Below the pieces are notes generated by a model that searched no databases, was not told where the DNA came from, and saw only the letters and a list, made by a program, of their open reading frames with translations. From Actinacidiphila paucisporea (lineage in GTDB: Bacteria > Actinomycetota > Actinomycetes > Streptomycetales > Streptomycetaceae), in the NCBI RefSeq assembly GCF_900142575.1, contig NZ_FRBI01000005.1, positions 62,001 through 126,000 on the forward strand: DNA of 64,000 nt. The letters are read 5' to 3'. Made by a program: the position numbers and the translations under genes. Of this stretch, positions 42,572 through 51,301 are shown piece by piece (position 1 is the first letter of the stretch; each line of letters opens with the position of its first letter).

Positions 42572-45493
42572 TCATCCCTCGGCCCGCCGACCCAGGTCGG
42601 GACGGGACCTGGTGACCAGCGCCGCCAGCAGTCCCGCACCCAGCGGCACCACCACGACCAGCAGTGCCAGGGTCGCCCAGGGCACCACCAACGGCACCTT
42701 CGGCGGGGTCACCGCACCCCAGCCCTCGTCGAGCTCCCGGCGGTATTCGTCCCAGCGCCGGTGCTGGTCGCCGCGCCGCAGCGCGATCGCGGGCAGCACC
42801 CCCGCCGCCGAGCCCAGCACCACTCCCATCACCGCGACGACCCCGCACTGGAAACCGGTCAATGTACGCCGCACCTGACCTGGCGCACCGATCGCCGCCA
42901 GAGTCCTGAGGTCCGGCTCCGCGTCGGTCTGCGCCAGCCCCGTCGCTATCCCGGCGGCACCGATCGTGATCACCCCCGCGAACAGCGTCAGCGCCACCAG
43001 CACCAGATTGCCGTGGCCGATGTAGCCGCGCTCCAGGTACACCTCCGCGCGCGTGCCGATCTTGGCCACGTCGCTGTTCAGCGCCTGCCGCTGCGCCCCG
43101 CTCGGCATCTGCGACGTCGTGTAGTAGGAACCCAGCGGTGTGGTCGTGAAGCCCGCCGCGTCCGCCGCCCGCCGCGGCACGACGGCCACCACTCCGTACG
43201 GCTCCTCCTCGGCAGCCAGGTGCACCGGCAGCGACTTCACCGCCCCGGCCGGCTCCGTGCCGTCCTGCGACTCCTTCGTCACATCGGCTATCACCGTGAA
43301 CTTCACGCTGCCGTGATCGGCATACGCCCGGTCGAACAGCACCGTCTCGCCGCGCGCCAGCGCCTGCTCTGCGGCACCGTCGCGCACCCCGAGCGCATGC
43401 AGCACCGCGGGTCCGCCCACCAGCACACCGTCGGAGGCCGAGATCGCCGACGGCCCCCATCGGAGGGCGCACCGCCAGTCGTGAACCAGAGCCTCGCGCT
43501 GCGCCACGGTCAGCCGGTGGGCACCCGTCGGCCCCGACGACGGGCACACGTTGGCCGGCGGCATGCGCATCTCGATCCTGCCGCACCCGGGCAGACCCTC
43601 GTCCTTGAGGCAGGACGCGCCCCCCACGTACACCCGGGACACGTCCACCCGGCCCGTGACCGGATAGTTCTTCTCGACCGCGGCACGCACCTGCGCCAGA
43701 TCGCCGGCCGCCTCGCCGTTCGCCCCGACCGCAACCTCCCCGTGCGGCAACCGCGCCACATACGCCTGCCGATCCTCCTGCGCCTGGCTGGCCGCGTAGG
43801 ACGCGACGGCCACGGACCCGGCCACCGCGGCAAGCACCGCCGCCACCGCCGGAGCCGTCCGCCCGCGGTTGCGCACCGCGTCCCGCAGCGCCAGCCGCGG
43901 TGCCAGCGGCAGCCACCGGCCGAGCCTGCCGAAGGCCCCGATGATCGCCGAGGTCAGCATCACCAGCCCGGCCTCCGCCAGCGCCGCGCCGAGCACCGCC
44001 GAGTACGTGCTGTCGGTGAGCATCGTCGCGCAGAAGACCACGGCCACGCCGAGGCCCAGCAGGAGCAGGCCCGCGACCGGCAGGAAGCGATTGGCCCGCC
44101 GCACGCCGCGCCGACCGGTGAGCGAGGCCAGCACGCTCTGCCGTGCGGCGCCGACCGCGGGCACCACCGACGCCAGCAGCCCGGTGAGCACCGCGAGCCC
44201 GCCGACCCCCGCCAACTCCGTCGGCCGCAAGGTCAGCCCTCCGAACCGCTGCCCGACATAGCCCTCCAGCGTCCCGCGCAGCAGCATGGTGGCGACCACG
44301 CCGAGCAGCGTGCCCACCACGGCTGCCGCCGCGCCGAGCACCAGCCCGCTGGAGAGCACGATCGCCCTGATGTGCCTGCGGTCGCCGCCGTTGGCGCCCA
44401 CCAGACCCAACTGGCGCCGCGAACGACGGGCCCCGACCGCGAACGCCGGGCCGGCCAGCAGGCAGATCTCCAGCATGCTCAGCCCCGCTATCGTCACCCC
44501 CGCGGCGACGGCCTTGGGCCGGACGTCCCCCGAGTCGTACAGCACCGGGTCGCCGAAGTCGGTCCGGTAGATCGGGACATCCGCCCTGGCCGGCGGGTGC
44601 AGCCGCACCGCCCGCGAATCGACCTGGACGCCCAGGGTGTTGGCGCGCTTGACCATGTCCCAGGTGAAGTCGCCCCGCACCGAGACCAGATAGGTCGGCA
44701 CACCGCTCGGATCCATCGCTCTTTCCGCCGTGCTCCGCGTCGCCTCGTAGGGCGGGATGAAGGCCCCCGGCAGCGCGTTGAGCTGCTCGGCGTCCAACTG
44801 GCTCGGCAGGTCGTAGGCACCCACGATCCGATAGGACCGGTCGAGTCCGCGCACCCTGACCTGTGAACCCACATGCAGTCCGCTGGACTTGAGGAACCCG
44901 TTGGTCGCCGCCATCTCGTCCGCCGCCGCGGGGAACCGGCCCCGGTCCAACTCGGCGATACCCGCGGCGATCGGGTCAGCCGCCTTCAACTCTCTTATCT
45001 CGACGTTCAGCAGCCCGAACCTCGTCCTGACCGGCGCGTAGATGAACGCGTCGCTCAACCGGTGCGCCCCGGCCGGCAGTGCGACCAGCGGATCGACCGG
45101 CGGAGTGATCTCGCCGGCCACGGCCACCGAGCCGTCGGGTTCCGTGACGGTGACCTCCTTGGCAGCCGCCTTCCCCCCGGGATTCTGCTGCACCGGCACG
45201 ACACCGCCGGGCACCGCCTCCTGGTAGACCGGCTGCGGCCCGTGCCCCGCGTCACTGATCCGGGCGTCGGCGGCACCCAGTTCCCTGGTGGCCGTCTCAG
45301 CGGTCGTCAACTGCGAGCTGCGGATGGTCACATCGACCGCGCTCACGCCCATGATCGGCAACGCGATCATCGCCAGCACCAGCAGGCTGCGGCCCTTGAA
45401 GCGCATGGCGTCCCTGCGGGCGATCCTGATCGCCGCGCGCCAGGTGTGCAGGCGCCCGACGCCGGGCACACCGGCCTGCGCCCGCCCGGTCAT
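42572..45493 (-). CDS. FtsX-like ABC transporter permease (MacB type)
   Basis: 973 residues. About ten transmembrane helices are arranged as in double FtsX permeases: one at the N-terminus (RSLLVLAMIALPIMGVSAV), a large extracytoplasmic domain (about 65-320), three to four helices with the FtsX core (about 325-470), a second exterior domain (about 610-860) and a final triplet. The start overlaps the stop of the ATPase gene as ATGA. Such exporters move lipoproteins, peptides or antibiotics, or act in mechanotransmission; the substrate is unknown. Controlled probably by the PadR gene upstream. Confidence 0.92.
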   Translation of the reverse strand: MTGRAQAGVPGVGRLHTWRAAIRIARRDAMRFKGRSLLVLAMIALPIMGVSAVDVTIRSSQLTTAETATRELGAADARISDAGHGPQPVYQEAVPGGVVPVQQNPGGKAAAKEVTVTEPDGSVAVAGEITPPVDPLVALPAGAHRLSDAFIYAPVRTRFGLLNVEIRELKAADPIAAGIAELDRGRFPAAADEMAATNGFLKSSGLHVGSQVRVRGLDRSYRIVGAYDLPSQLDAEQLNALPGAFIPPYEATRSTAERAMDPSGVPTYLVSVRGDFTWDMVKRANTLGVQVDSRAVRLHPPARADVPIYRTDFGDPVLYDSGDVRPKAVAAGVTIAGLSMLEICLLAGPAFAVGARRSRRQLGLVGANGGDRRHIRAIVLSSGLVLGAAAAVVGTLLGVVATMLLRGTLEGYVGQRFGGLTLRPTELAGVGGLAVLTGLLASVVPAVGAARQSVLASLTGRRGVRRANRFLPVAGLLLLGLGVAVVFCATMLTDSTYSAVLGAALAEAGLVMLTSAIIGAFGRLGRWLPLAPRLALRDAVRNRGRTAPAVAAVLAAVAGSVAVASYAASQAQEDRQAYVARLPHGEVAVGANGEAAGDLAQVRAAVEKNYPVTGRVDVSRVYVGGASCLKDEGLPGCGRIEMRMPPANVCPSSGPTGAHRLTVAQREALVHDWRCALRWGPSAISASDGVLVGGPAVLHALGVRDGAAEQALARGETVLFDRAYADHGSVKFTVIADVTKESQDGTEPAGAVKSLPVHLAAEEEPYGVVAVVPRRAADAAGFTTTPLGSYYTTSQMPSGAQRQALNSDVAKIGTRAEVYLERGYIGHGNLVLVALTLFAGVITIGAAGIATGLAQTDAEPDLRTLAAIGAPGQVRRTLTGFQCGVVAVMGVVLGSAAGVLPAIALRRGDQHRRWDEYRRELDEGWGAVTPPKVPLVVPWATLALLVVVVPLGAGLLAALVTRSRPDLGRRAEG

Positions 45494-46329
45494 TGGGCCG
45501 CTCCGCCCGCGAGCAGCGACTCCGCGGAGGAGCGCAGCGTCATGTCGACCACCGAGCCGTCCCGCAGGAAGACCACCCGGTCCGCCCAGGCCGCGAACCG
45601 CGGCTCATGGGTGACCAGAATGCCGGCCGCCCCCGCGTCGCAGCGGGACCGCAGCAGGGCGAGCACCGCGTCACCGGTCTCCGAGTCCAGCGCACCGGTC
45701 GGCTCGTCGGCGAGCACCAGGCGGCGGTCGCCGACCAGTGCCCGGGCGATCGCCACCCGCTGCTGCTGGCCGCCCGACATCTCGTCGGGGAAGCGGTCCG
45801 CCAGCTCCTGCAACCCGAACTCCTCCAGTGCGGCAAGCGCTTCCTTGCGCCCCCGCCGGCTGCTGACGCCGTCCAGCTCGCGGGGGAGTGCGACGTTCTC
45901 CGCCGCGGTGAGTGCCGGGATCAGGTTGTAGTCCTGGAAGACATAGCCGATGCTCCGCCGACGCAATGCCGCTATGTCCTTGCGCCTCGCCATGGTCAGA
46001 TCGGTGCCCTCGACCACGACCCGCCCCGACGTCGGCAGGTCGAGGCCGCCGGCGATGGTCAGCAGAGTGGACTTCCCCGACCCCGACGGTCCCATCACCG
46101 CGACAAGCTCACCCGGATACACGTCCAGGTCGATACCGCGCAACGCGTGCACCTGGGCCGCGCCCGTGCCGTGGACCCGGGTCAACTCCTGAAGACTGAG
46201 GACGGGTTCGACAGCGCGGTCGGGCGCTGTGGACGCGGTGCTCGCGGTGGGCCCGGTGGTGCTGGGGCCGCCGGCGGCCGGGTGCGACGGGTCGCGCGGC
46301 TCGGCCGGTGGTGTGGGCTGACTGGACAT
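45490..46329 (-). CDS. ABC transporter ATP-binding protein (MacB/LolD type)
   Basis: 279 residues, with GGGGGAA about 10 nt upstream of ATG 46329. A low-complexity Pro/Thr N-terminus of about 45 residues precedes the ATPase: Walker A GPSGSGKST, Q-loop region VFQDYNLIP, signature MSGGQQQRVAIARAL and Walker B LVLADEPTGALDSETG. It pairs with the FtsX permease by a 4-nt overlap and energises export. Confidence 0.93.
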   Translation of the reverse strand: MSSQPTPPAEPRDPSHPAAGGPSTTGPTASTASTAPDRAVEPVLSLQELTRVHGTGAAQVHALRGIDLDVYPGELVAVMGPSGSGKSTLLTIAGGLDLPTSGRVVVEGTDLTMARRKDIAALRRRSIGYVFQDYNLIPALTAAENVALPRELDGVSSRRGRKEALAALEEFGLQELADRFPDEMSGGQQQRVAIARALVGDRRLVLADEPTGALDSETGDAVLALLRSRCDAGAAGILVTHEPRFAAWADRVVFLRDGSVVDMTLRSSAESLLAGGAAQ

Positions 46330-46384
46330 CGGAACTGCTTCCCCCTGATTCAGGCCCAGGCCGATCGGTCCGGGCTGTCCTCGC

Positions 46385-46470
46385 TGCTCGTGCGGCTCGT
46401 GTTGTTCGTGTTGTTCGTGTTGATCTGTTAGGTGTCGCTGCTCGTGCTGCTCGTGCTGTGCGTGCTGGAT
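46385..46470. repeat. Strand-biased short repeats (TTCGTGTTG and CTGCTCGTG)
   Basis: Near-perfect 9-bp repeats of TTCGTGTTG (about three copies) and CTGCTCGTG fill part of the 259-bp gap between PadR and the ABC gene. The composition is G/T-rich on the plus strand, unlike the surroundings. I see no gene in this gap. Confidence 0.6.
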
Positions 46471-46588
46471 TCCGGCGTTCCGGCGGATTCAGCGGTGCGC
46501 TCTTTCGTCTTCTTCTCGTGCGGGCGGTGCGGGCGGTGCGGGCCCGTACCGCTCGGGCGAACAAGCCGGGATGGCCGGCCCCGGCAGG

Positions 46589-47293
46589 TCAGCGCCGAGG
46601 CCGGGTCCGTCTGATGGCGCCGCGCAGCCCCCCGTCCTGCGCGGCACCTGGCTGCTGTCCGCGGTCGGCCGACTCGGCCGGCTCGGCTGACTCGGCCGGG
46701 TCGGTCGGGTCGGCCGGGACGACCGCGGGGGCGGCGGCCGCGGCCTGCGGGGCCAGCCGCACGAGCCTGGTCTCGCAGTGGTCGAGCCAGCGCGCTTCCG
46801 CCTCCGCCTGGAAGATCAACTGGTCGATGACCAGCTGCCACGCCACGTCGTCCGGGTCGAACACCCCCGGCCGACGGGATGCCGCCTCCAGGGCCTGTCC
46901 CTTCAACCTCGTGTAGTCCTGCATCGCCCGGATGGTGTGGGCGCGCTGGGCCTGGATGACCGCACGCACGTCGACCTCGGGTGAACCGACCGCCATCGCG
47001 AGCTTGATGGCCAGTTCGTTCCGCGGCGGGTTGGCCCGGTCGACAGGGGTGGTGAACCACTGCCGCAGCTCGTCCCTCCCGTCCTCGGTGATGGCGTAGA
47101 GGGCGTGGCCCGCTTCGTCCTCACCCGCGGGGACGACCAGGCCGTCCCGCTCCAGCCGGGCGACGGTCGTATAGACCTGCCCGACGTTGAGCGGCCAGGT
47201 GGAACCGGTGCGCGACTCGAACTCGGTGCGCAGCTGATAGCCGTAGCGCGGACCCCGTTCGAGGAGGGCCAGCAGGCCGTGACGGATTGACAT
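46589..47293 (-). CDS. PadR-family transcriptional repressor, probably leaderless
   Basis: 234 residues. The winged helix (about 1-80, HGLLALLERGPRYGYQLRTEFESRTGSTWPLNVGQVYTTVARLERDGLV) and the Vir_AR_t-like dimer helices (about 95-190) are typical. The tail is Ala/Glu/Pro-rich. Upstream on the minus strand, TATACA lies 8 nt before ATG 47293 with no ribosome site. A perfect ATACTCAGTAT palindrome (47292-47302) covers the start codon, and a second half, ATACCCAGTA, follows. It probably represses itself and the downstream ABC exporter, relieved by the exported compound. Confidence 0.93.
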   Translation of the reverse strand: MSIRHGLLALLERGPRYGYQLRTEFESRTGSTWPLNVGQVYTTVARLERDGLVVPAGEDEAGHALYAITEDGRDELRQWFTTPVDRANPPRNELAIKLAMAVGSPEVDVRAVIQAQRAHTIRAMQDYTRLKGQALEAASRRPGVFDPDDVAWQLVIDQLIFQAEAEARWLDHCETRLVRLAPQAAAAAPAVVPADPTDPAESAEPAESADRGQQPGAAQDGGLRGAIRRTRPRR

Positions 47294-47314
47294 ACTCAGT
47301 ATGTATACCCAGTA
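47292..47314. promoter_or_regulatory. PadR operator and -10 element at the start codon
   Basis: ATACTCAGTAT (47292-47302) is a perfect 11-bp palindrome that includes the start codon, with a related ATACCCAGTA at 47305-47314. The minus-strand TATACA lies within the same interval, so repressor and RNA polymerase would compete. Confidence 0.65.
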
Positions 47315-47552
47315 AGGTCGGGCACCGCAAGGCCGATCGGCGGGATCGCGGACTACTTCACTCGAACGGGTGGTCGATTCGTCTTTCAGGTTCGATCCGG
47401 CTCGCGGCAGGCAATCATGTCCATAAGGCAGTCACTGAGAGTTACAGAGACCGCGAGAGGTCACCTCGCGCGTGCGTGCGGGTGCCCACGGGCGCGACGC
47501 GCGTGAGCGCGGGCGAGCGCGCAGAAGAAGGGGTGCGGGGGCGGAGCGGCGG

Positions 47553-48452
47553 TCAGGGGCGGCGGAGGCGCAGGCCGAGAAAGCCGAGTCCCAGGCCGAC
47601 CATCAGCATCCCCGCACCGAGCGGCAGCACTCTGACCACGCGTCGGCCGGACGCGAAGGAGGAGGCCGACGGCTCCTGCTGTCCCACCCCGGGGGCGACA
47701 GATGCCGACGGCGCCGGGGTCGGTCCCGTCTCCTCGGCGTCGGGCAACAACGAGGGTGCCCGGTCGGGGTAGTCGCGGCCGTGGTGGCGCACGGGGCGCC
47801 GCTGCGAGAAGGCGTGCCCGGAGGGGTGCCCGCTGCCGGCGGTCGGCGTCGCGGTCGGGCGGGCCGGCGGGCGCAGCGGCGAGTTCGCGGAGGCGGACGG
47901 CGCAGGCCCGGACGCCGGACGGTCCGGGTCCCGGGTCGGTGCGGCCGGCCGCGCGGGGTCGGCCGGCTTCTGGACGGGCGGCCGGGAAGAAACAGGCGAA
48001 TGCGACGAGGGAGGTGACGGCATGGCAGGCATGCCGGGGACGACAGGTGAACGGGGCACGGCAGGGGCGGCGGGCGCGGTAGCGGACGGCTTGGGCGGTA
48101 GGGATCCCGCGGGTCCGCCCGGCCGGTCGGGCCCTGGCGGGATCACGGCTCCCGGCCCGGGTGGCAACGGGCCGCCGGGCTGGGGGTCACGCCCCGGCGG
48201 GGGTTGCGGCGGCCGGGCCGCGCCGGGAGCGGCGGCCTCGCCGGGGGCAGGAGCGCCGGCGGCCGCCCGCGGTATGGACGCGGCCGGAGCGGCGGGCGGC
48301 TCGGCCGCTCCGGCGGGACCGGCCGGCGCGAGCAGTGCCGCCGCGAGGAGCAGGGTGGCCGCGGCGCGGTTGGCGGCGGTCGCGATGAGGGTCGGTCGGC
48401 TCGGATGTGCGGCGGCCCGCAGTCTGGCCCACCTGTCGGATTCCCACCTCAT
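47553..48452 (-). CDS. Proline/alanine-rich secreted protein with C-terminal membrane anchor
   Basis: 299 residues. A signal peptide (about 1-50, ATLLLAAALLAPAGPAGAAE) is followed by about 200 residues of Pro/Ala/Ser/Gly low complexity, a short charged patch (RRPVRHHGRDYPDRAPS), and a C-terminal hydrophobic helix LPLGAGMLMVGLGLGFLGL ending in RLRRP, the arrangement of a wall-spanning anchored protein. There is no LPxTG motif. The function is unknown; a long reading frame on the opposite strand is a composition effect. Confidence 0.75.
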   Translation of the reverse strand: MRWESDRWARLRAAAHPSRPTLIATAANRAAATLLLAAALLAPAGPAGAAEPPAAPAASIPRAAAGAPAPGEAAAPGAARPPQPPPGRDPQPGGPLPPGPGAVIPPGPDRPGGPAGSLPPKPSATAPAAPAVPRSPVVPGMPAMPSPPSSHSPVSSRPPVQKPADPARPAAPTRDPDRPASGPAPSASANSPLRPPARPTATPTAGSGHPSGHAFSQRRPVRHHGRDYPDRAPSLLPDAEETGPTPAPSASVAPGVGQQEPSASSFASGRRVVRVLPLGAGMLMVGLGLGFLGLRLRRP

Positions 48453-48669
48453 CCGTGCCGCCTCTCCGCCGGACTCTCGGTGGTTTCAGCGTCACATGAA
48501 GCGACATTTCCGGCATCCTGGCAGATGGCACGCCGATGCGGCGGCCGCCTGCGTCACGGGTAATGGGCCCGCCCGGCCGCGCGAACCGGAAGCGGACGCC
48601 CTGGCGGCGCCCCGCCGGACACGGGAGCGGAGTGATCCGCCGCCGCATCCCGCGGGAAAGCCGGAATGG

Positions 48670-49635
48670 TCAGATCGTGAGCAGGATCTTGCCGATGTGC
48701 TCGCTGCTCTCCATCAGGCGGTGGGCTTCCGGGGCCGACGCCAGCGGCAGCGTACGGTCCACGACCGGGCGGACGGTGCCGGCCTCGATCAGCGGCCAGA
48801 CGTGTTCGCGGACAGCGGCGATGATCGCCGCCTTCTCCTCCGTCGGCCGGGCCCGCAGGGTGGTCGCGATGACGGCGCCGCGCTTGGCGAGCAGCCGGCC
48901 GAGGTTGAGTTCGGCCTTCGCTCCGCCCTGCATGCCGATGATGACGAGCCGGCCGTTGACGGCCAGGGCGTCGACGTTGCGGGCCAGGTAGGCGGCGCCG
49001 ACCACGTCGAGGATGACGTCCGCGCCGTGGTCGCCCAGCTCCGCGACGAAGTCCTGCTCCCGGTAGTTGACCAGGACGTCGGCACCCAGGTCACGGCAGG
49101 CCGCCAGCTTCTGCGCGCTGCCCGCGGTCGTCACCACCCTCGCGCCGACCGCCTTGCCGAGCTGGATGGCCATGGTCCCGATGCCGCTGGACCCGCCGTG
49201 CACCAGAAGCGTCTCGGCCGGCCGCAGGTGGGCGATCTGGAAGACGTTGGACCACACGGTGGCGGTCACCTCGGGCAGTGCCGCGGCCGTCACGAGGTCG
49301 ACGCCCTTGGGCACGGGAAGGAGTTGGCCGACGGGGACGGCGACCTTCTCCGCGTAACCGCCGCCGACGAGCAGCGCGCAGACCTCGTCGCCCACCGCCC
49401 AACCGGTCACGCCGGGGCCGAGGGCCGCGATCCGTCCGGAGCATTCGAGCCCGGGATAGCGGGAGGCGTCGGGCGGCGGCTCGTAGAAGCCCTGCCGCTG
49501 GAGAACGTCGGCGCGGTTCACGGCCGAGGCGACGACCTCGACCAGCACTTCACCCGCGCCCGGCACGGGATCGGGGACGTCGGCCAGGACCAGCGCATCC
49601 GGGCCGCCCGGTTCGGCAATGGTGATCGCACGCAT
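48670..49635 (-). CDS. NADPH:quinone oxidoreductase (zeta-crystallin type)
   Basis: 321 residues. The medium-chain reductase fold without zinc ligands: the GroES-like domain (about 1-125, VASAVNRADVLQRQGFYEPPPDASRYPGLECSGRI) and a Rossmann domain (about 126-290) with the NADPH motif HGGSSGIGTMAIQLGKAVGARV. It reduces quinones or related enones by NADPH, probably for redox protection. It is separated from tnaA by 243 bp with direct repeats. Confidence 0.93.
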   Translation of the reverse strand: MRAITIAEPGGPDALVLADVPDPVPGAGEVLVEVVASAVNRADVLQRQGFYEPPPDASRYPGLECSGRIAALGPGVTGWAVGDEVCALLVGGGYAEKVAVPVGQLLPVPKGVDLVTAAALPEVTATVWSNVFQIAHLRPAETLLVHGGSSGIGTMAIQLGKAVGARVVTTAGSAQKLAACRDLGADVLVNYREQDFVAELGDHGADVILDVVGAAYLARNVDALAVNGRLVIIGMQGGAKAELNLGRLLAKRGAVIATTLRARPTEEKAAIIAAVREHVWPLIEAGTVRPVVDRTLPLASAPEAHRLMESSEHIGKILLTI

Positions 49636-49735
49636 GGCACGACCTTATGGGACGCGCTCGTAGGGGCCCGCGTCGCCATGCGCTCACACCACCGGAGTGC
49701 GCGAGGTGGCGAGGTCACGCGGTGCGCCCGGTTTC

Positions 49736-49815
49736 CGCGGGACGTCCGGTCGCGGGACATCCCGCCGTGGGTCGTCCCGTCGCGGGACGTCCGGTCGCGG
49801 GACATCCCGCCGTGG
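49736..49815. repeat. 35-bp direct repeat, two copies with 45-bp period
   Basis: An identical 35-bp unit (CGCGGGACGTCCGGTCGCGG then GACATCCCGCCGTGG) occurs at 49736-49770 and 49781-49815, separated by a 10-bp spacer. Each unit contains short inverted CGGGACATCCCG-type palindromes. It fills part of the gap downstream of tnaA and upstream of the oxidoreductase gene. Confidence 0.85.
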
Positions 49816-49878
49816 TGGCGCGGCGTCCCGCCCTCCCCGCCGGCCGGGGCGGCGAGGGCGGGACGCCGCACGGGACGG

Positions 49879-51252
49879 TCACCCCTCGACGGGCACCGGT
49901 TCCAGCGTGGCGCGGAAGTGGCGCAGGATCGGCGACTGGTCCACGATGCGGAAGCCGTAGACGCTGTCCGCCCGCTTGGCGATCTTCGCCAGGGTGTCGC
50001 CGACGTGGTCGTAGTGGCTGCGGGTGTAGACCCGGCGCGGCAGCGCGAGCCTGACCAGCTCGTAGGGCGCGCTCTTGATCGGGTTCCCCTGCTCGTCCTC
50101 CTCGCCGAGGTAGAGGGAGCCCAGTTCGGCCGAGCGGATGCCTCCCTCCAGGTAGAGCTGGCAGGCGAGGGCGTGGCCGGGGAAGTGGTGGGGCGGTATG
50201 TGCGGCAGCAGGCGGCCGGCGTTGAGGTAGAGGGCGTGCATGCCGGGCGGTTCGATGATGTCGACCCCGGCCGAGCGCACCCGGTGGGCGAGGTGGGCGG
50301 CGACGTCGGCCCGCTCGGCGAGGTAGGCCGGCTCGGTGACCTCCTTCAGGCCCTGGGCCATCATGTCGAGGTCGCGCCCGGCCAGGCCGCCGTAGGTGGC
50401 GAAGCCCTCGGTGGCGATGAGCAGCAGCTCGCAGCGCTGGGCGAGTTCGCCGTCGTTGAGCCCGATGAATCCGCCGATGTGGACGATGCCGTCCTTCTTG
50501 GCGCTCATCATGCAGCCGTCCGCCAGCCGGAAGGCCTCCTCGGCGACCTGGCGGGGGGTGCGGTCGCGGTAGGCGGCCTCGTGCCGGGTGACCAGCCAGG
50601 CGTTCTCGGCGAAGCGGGCGGCGTCCAGGAAGAAGGGGACGCCGTGCTCGCGGCAGAGGGCGGAGGTCCGCTTGAGGTTGTCCATGGAGACGGGCTGGCC
50701 GCCGCCGCCGTTGTTGGTGATGGTCATGACCACCATGGCGACCCGCGAGCCGTCGGGGCCGGTCAGCGTCCGGCTGAGCTCCTCCAGGTCTATGTTGCCC
50801 TTGAAGGGCTCGGTGCTGTCCAGGTTCCTGGCCTCGGCGCAGGGGAGGTCGCGTGCCTCGGCACCGGACAGTTCGACGTTCGCCCGGGTGGTGTCGAAGT
50901 GCGTGTTGGCCAGCACGAGGCGGCCGGGTTCCAGCAGGGTGTTGAAGAGGATGCGTTCGGCGGCGCGCCCCTGGTGGGCCGGCAGGATATGCGCGTATCC
51001 GGTCAGCTCGGTCACGGTCTCGTGGAAGCGGTAGAAGGAGCGGGAGCCGGAGTAGGACTCGTCGCCCGCCATGCCTGCGGCGAGTTGCGCGGCCGACAGC
51101 GCGCCGGTTCCGGAGTCCGTCAGCAGGTCGATGGTCACCTCCTCGGCCCGCAGGTCGAAGAGGTTGTAGTGCACGCGTTTCAGCGCCTCCTCGCGCTGTT
51201 GCCGCGTCGGTTGCGGGATGGGCTCCACGACCTTGATCCTGTACGGCTCCAT
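49879..51252 (-). CDS. tnaA: Tryptophanase (tryptophan indole-lyase), linked to an indole prenyltransferase
   Basis: 457 residues from ATG 51252, with AGGAG 10 nt upstream. It is a PLP enzyme of the aspartate aminotransferase fold that splits tryptophan into indole, pyruvate and ammonia. The whole chain aligns with Escherichia coli TnaA by eye: IDLLTDSGTGAL, YSGSRSFYRFHE, PAHQGRAAE, FKGNIDLEEL, MSAKKDG with the PLP Lys253, FATYGGLAGRDLD and LRHFRATL. Tyrosine phenol-lyase is the close alternative. It lies 49 bp after the DMATS gene on the same strand, so its likely substrate is tryptophan or prenyl-tryptophan. Confidence 0.9.
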   Translation of the reverse strand: MEPYRIKVVEPIPQPTRQQREEALKRVHYNLFDLRAEEVTIDLLTDSGTGALSAAQLAAGMAGDESYSGSRSFYRFHETVTELTGYAHILPAHQGRAAERILFNTLLEPGRLVLANTHFDTTRANVELSGAEARDLPCAEARNLDSTEPFKGNIDLEELSRTLTGPDGSRVAMVVMTITNNGGGGQPVSMDNLKRTSALCREHGVPFFLDAARFAENAWLVTRHEAAYRDRTPRQVAEEAFRLADGCMMSAKKDGIVHIGGFIGLNDGELAQRCELLLIATEGFATYGGLAGRDLDMMAQGLKEVTEPAYLAERADVAAHLAHRVRSAGVDIIEPPGMHALYLNAGRLLPHIPPHHFPGHALACQLYLEGGIRSAELGSLYLGEEDEQGNPIKSAPYELVRLALPRRVYTRSHYDHVGDTLAKIAKRADSVYGFRIVDQSPILRHFRATLEPVPVEG

Positions 51253-51301
51253 GCTGACGGTGCTCCTGTCGTTGCTTCGTGCTGTCTCTCGGGGAGAGGT
51301 G

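Noticed and set aside
42527-44866. 779-residue open frame antisense to the FtsX permease
   Set aside because: Arg/His/Gln-rich without any domain; the permease on the other strand has clear membrane helices.
46109-46564. N-terminal extension or separate gene upstream of the ABC ATPase
   Set aside because: The frame is out of register with the ATPase and consists of Arg/Thr repeats produced by the short DNA repeats.
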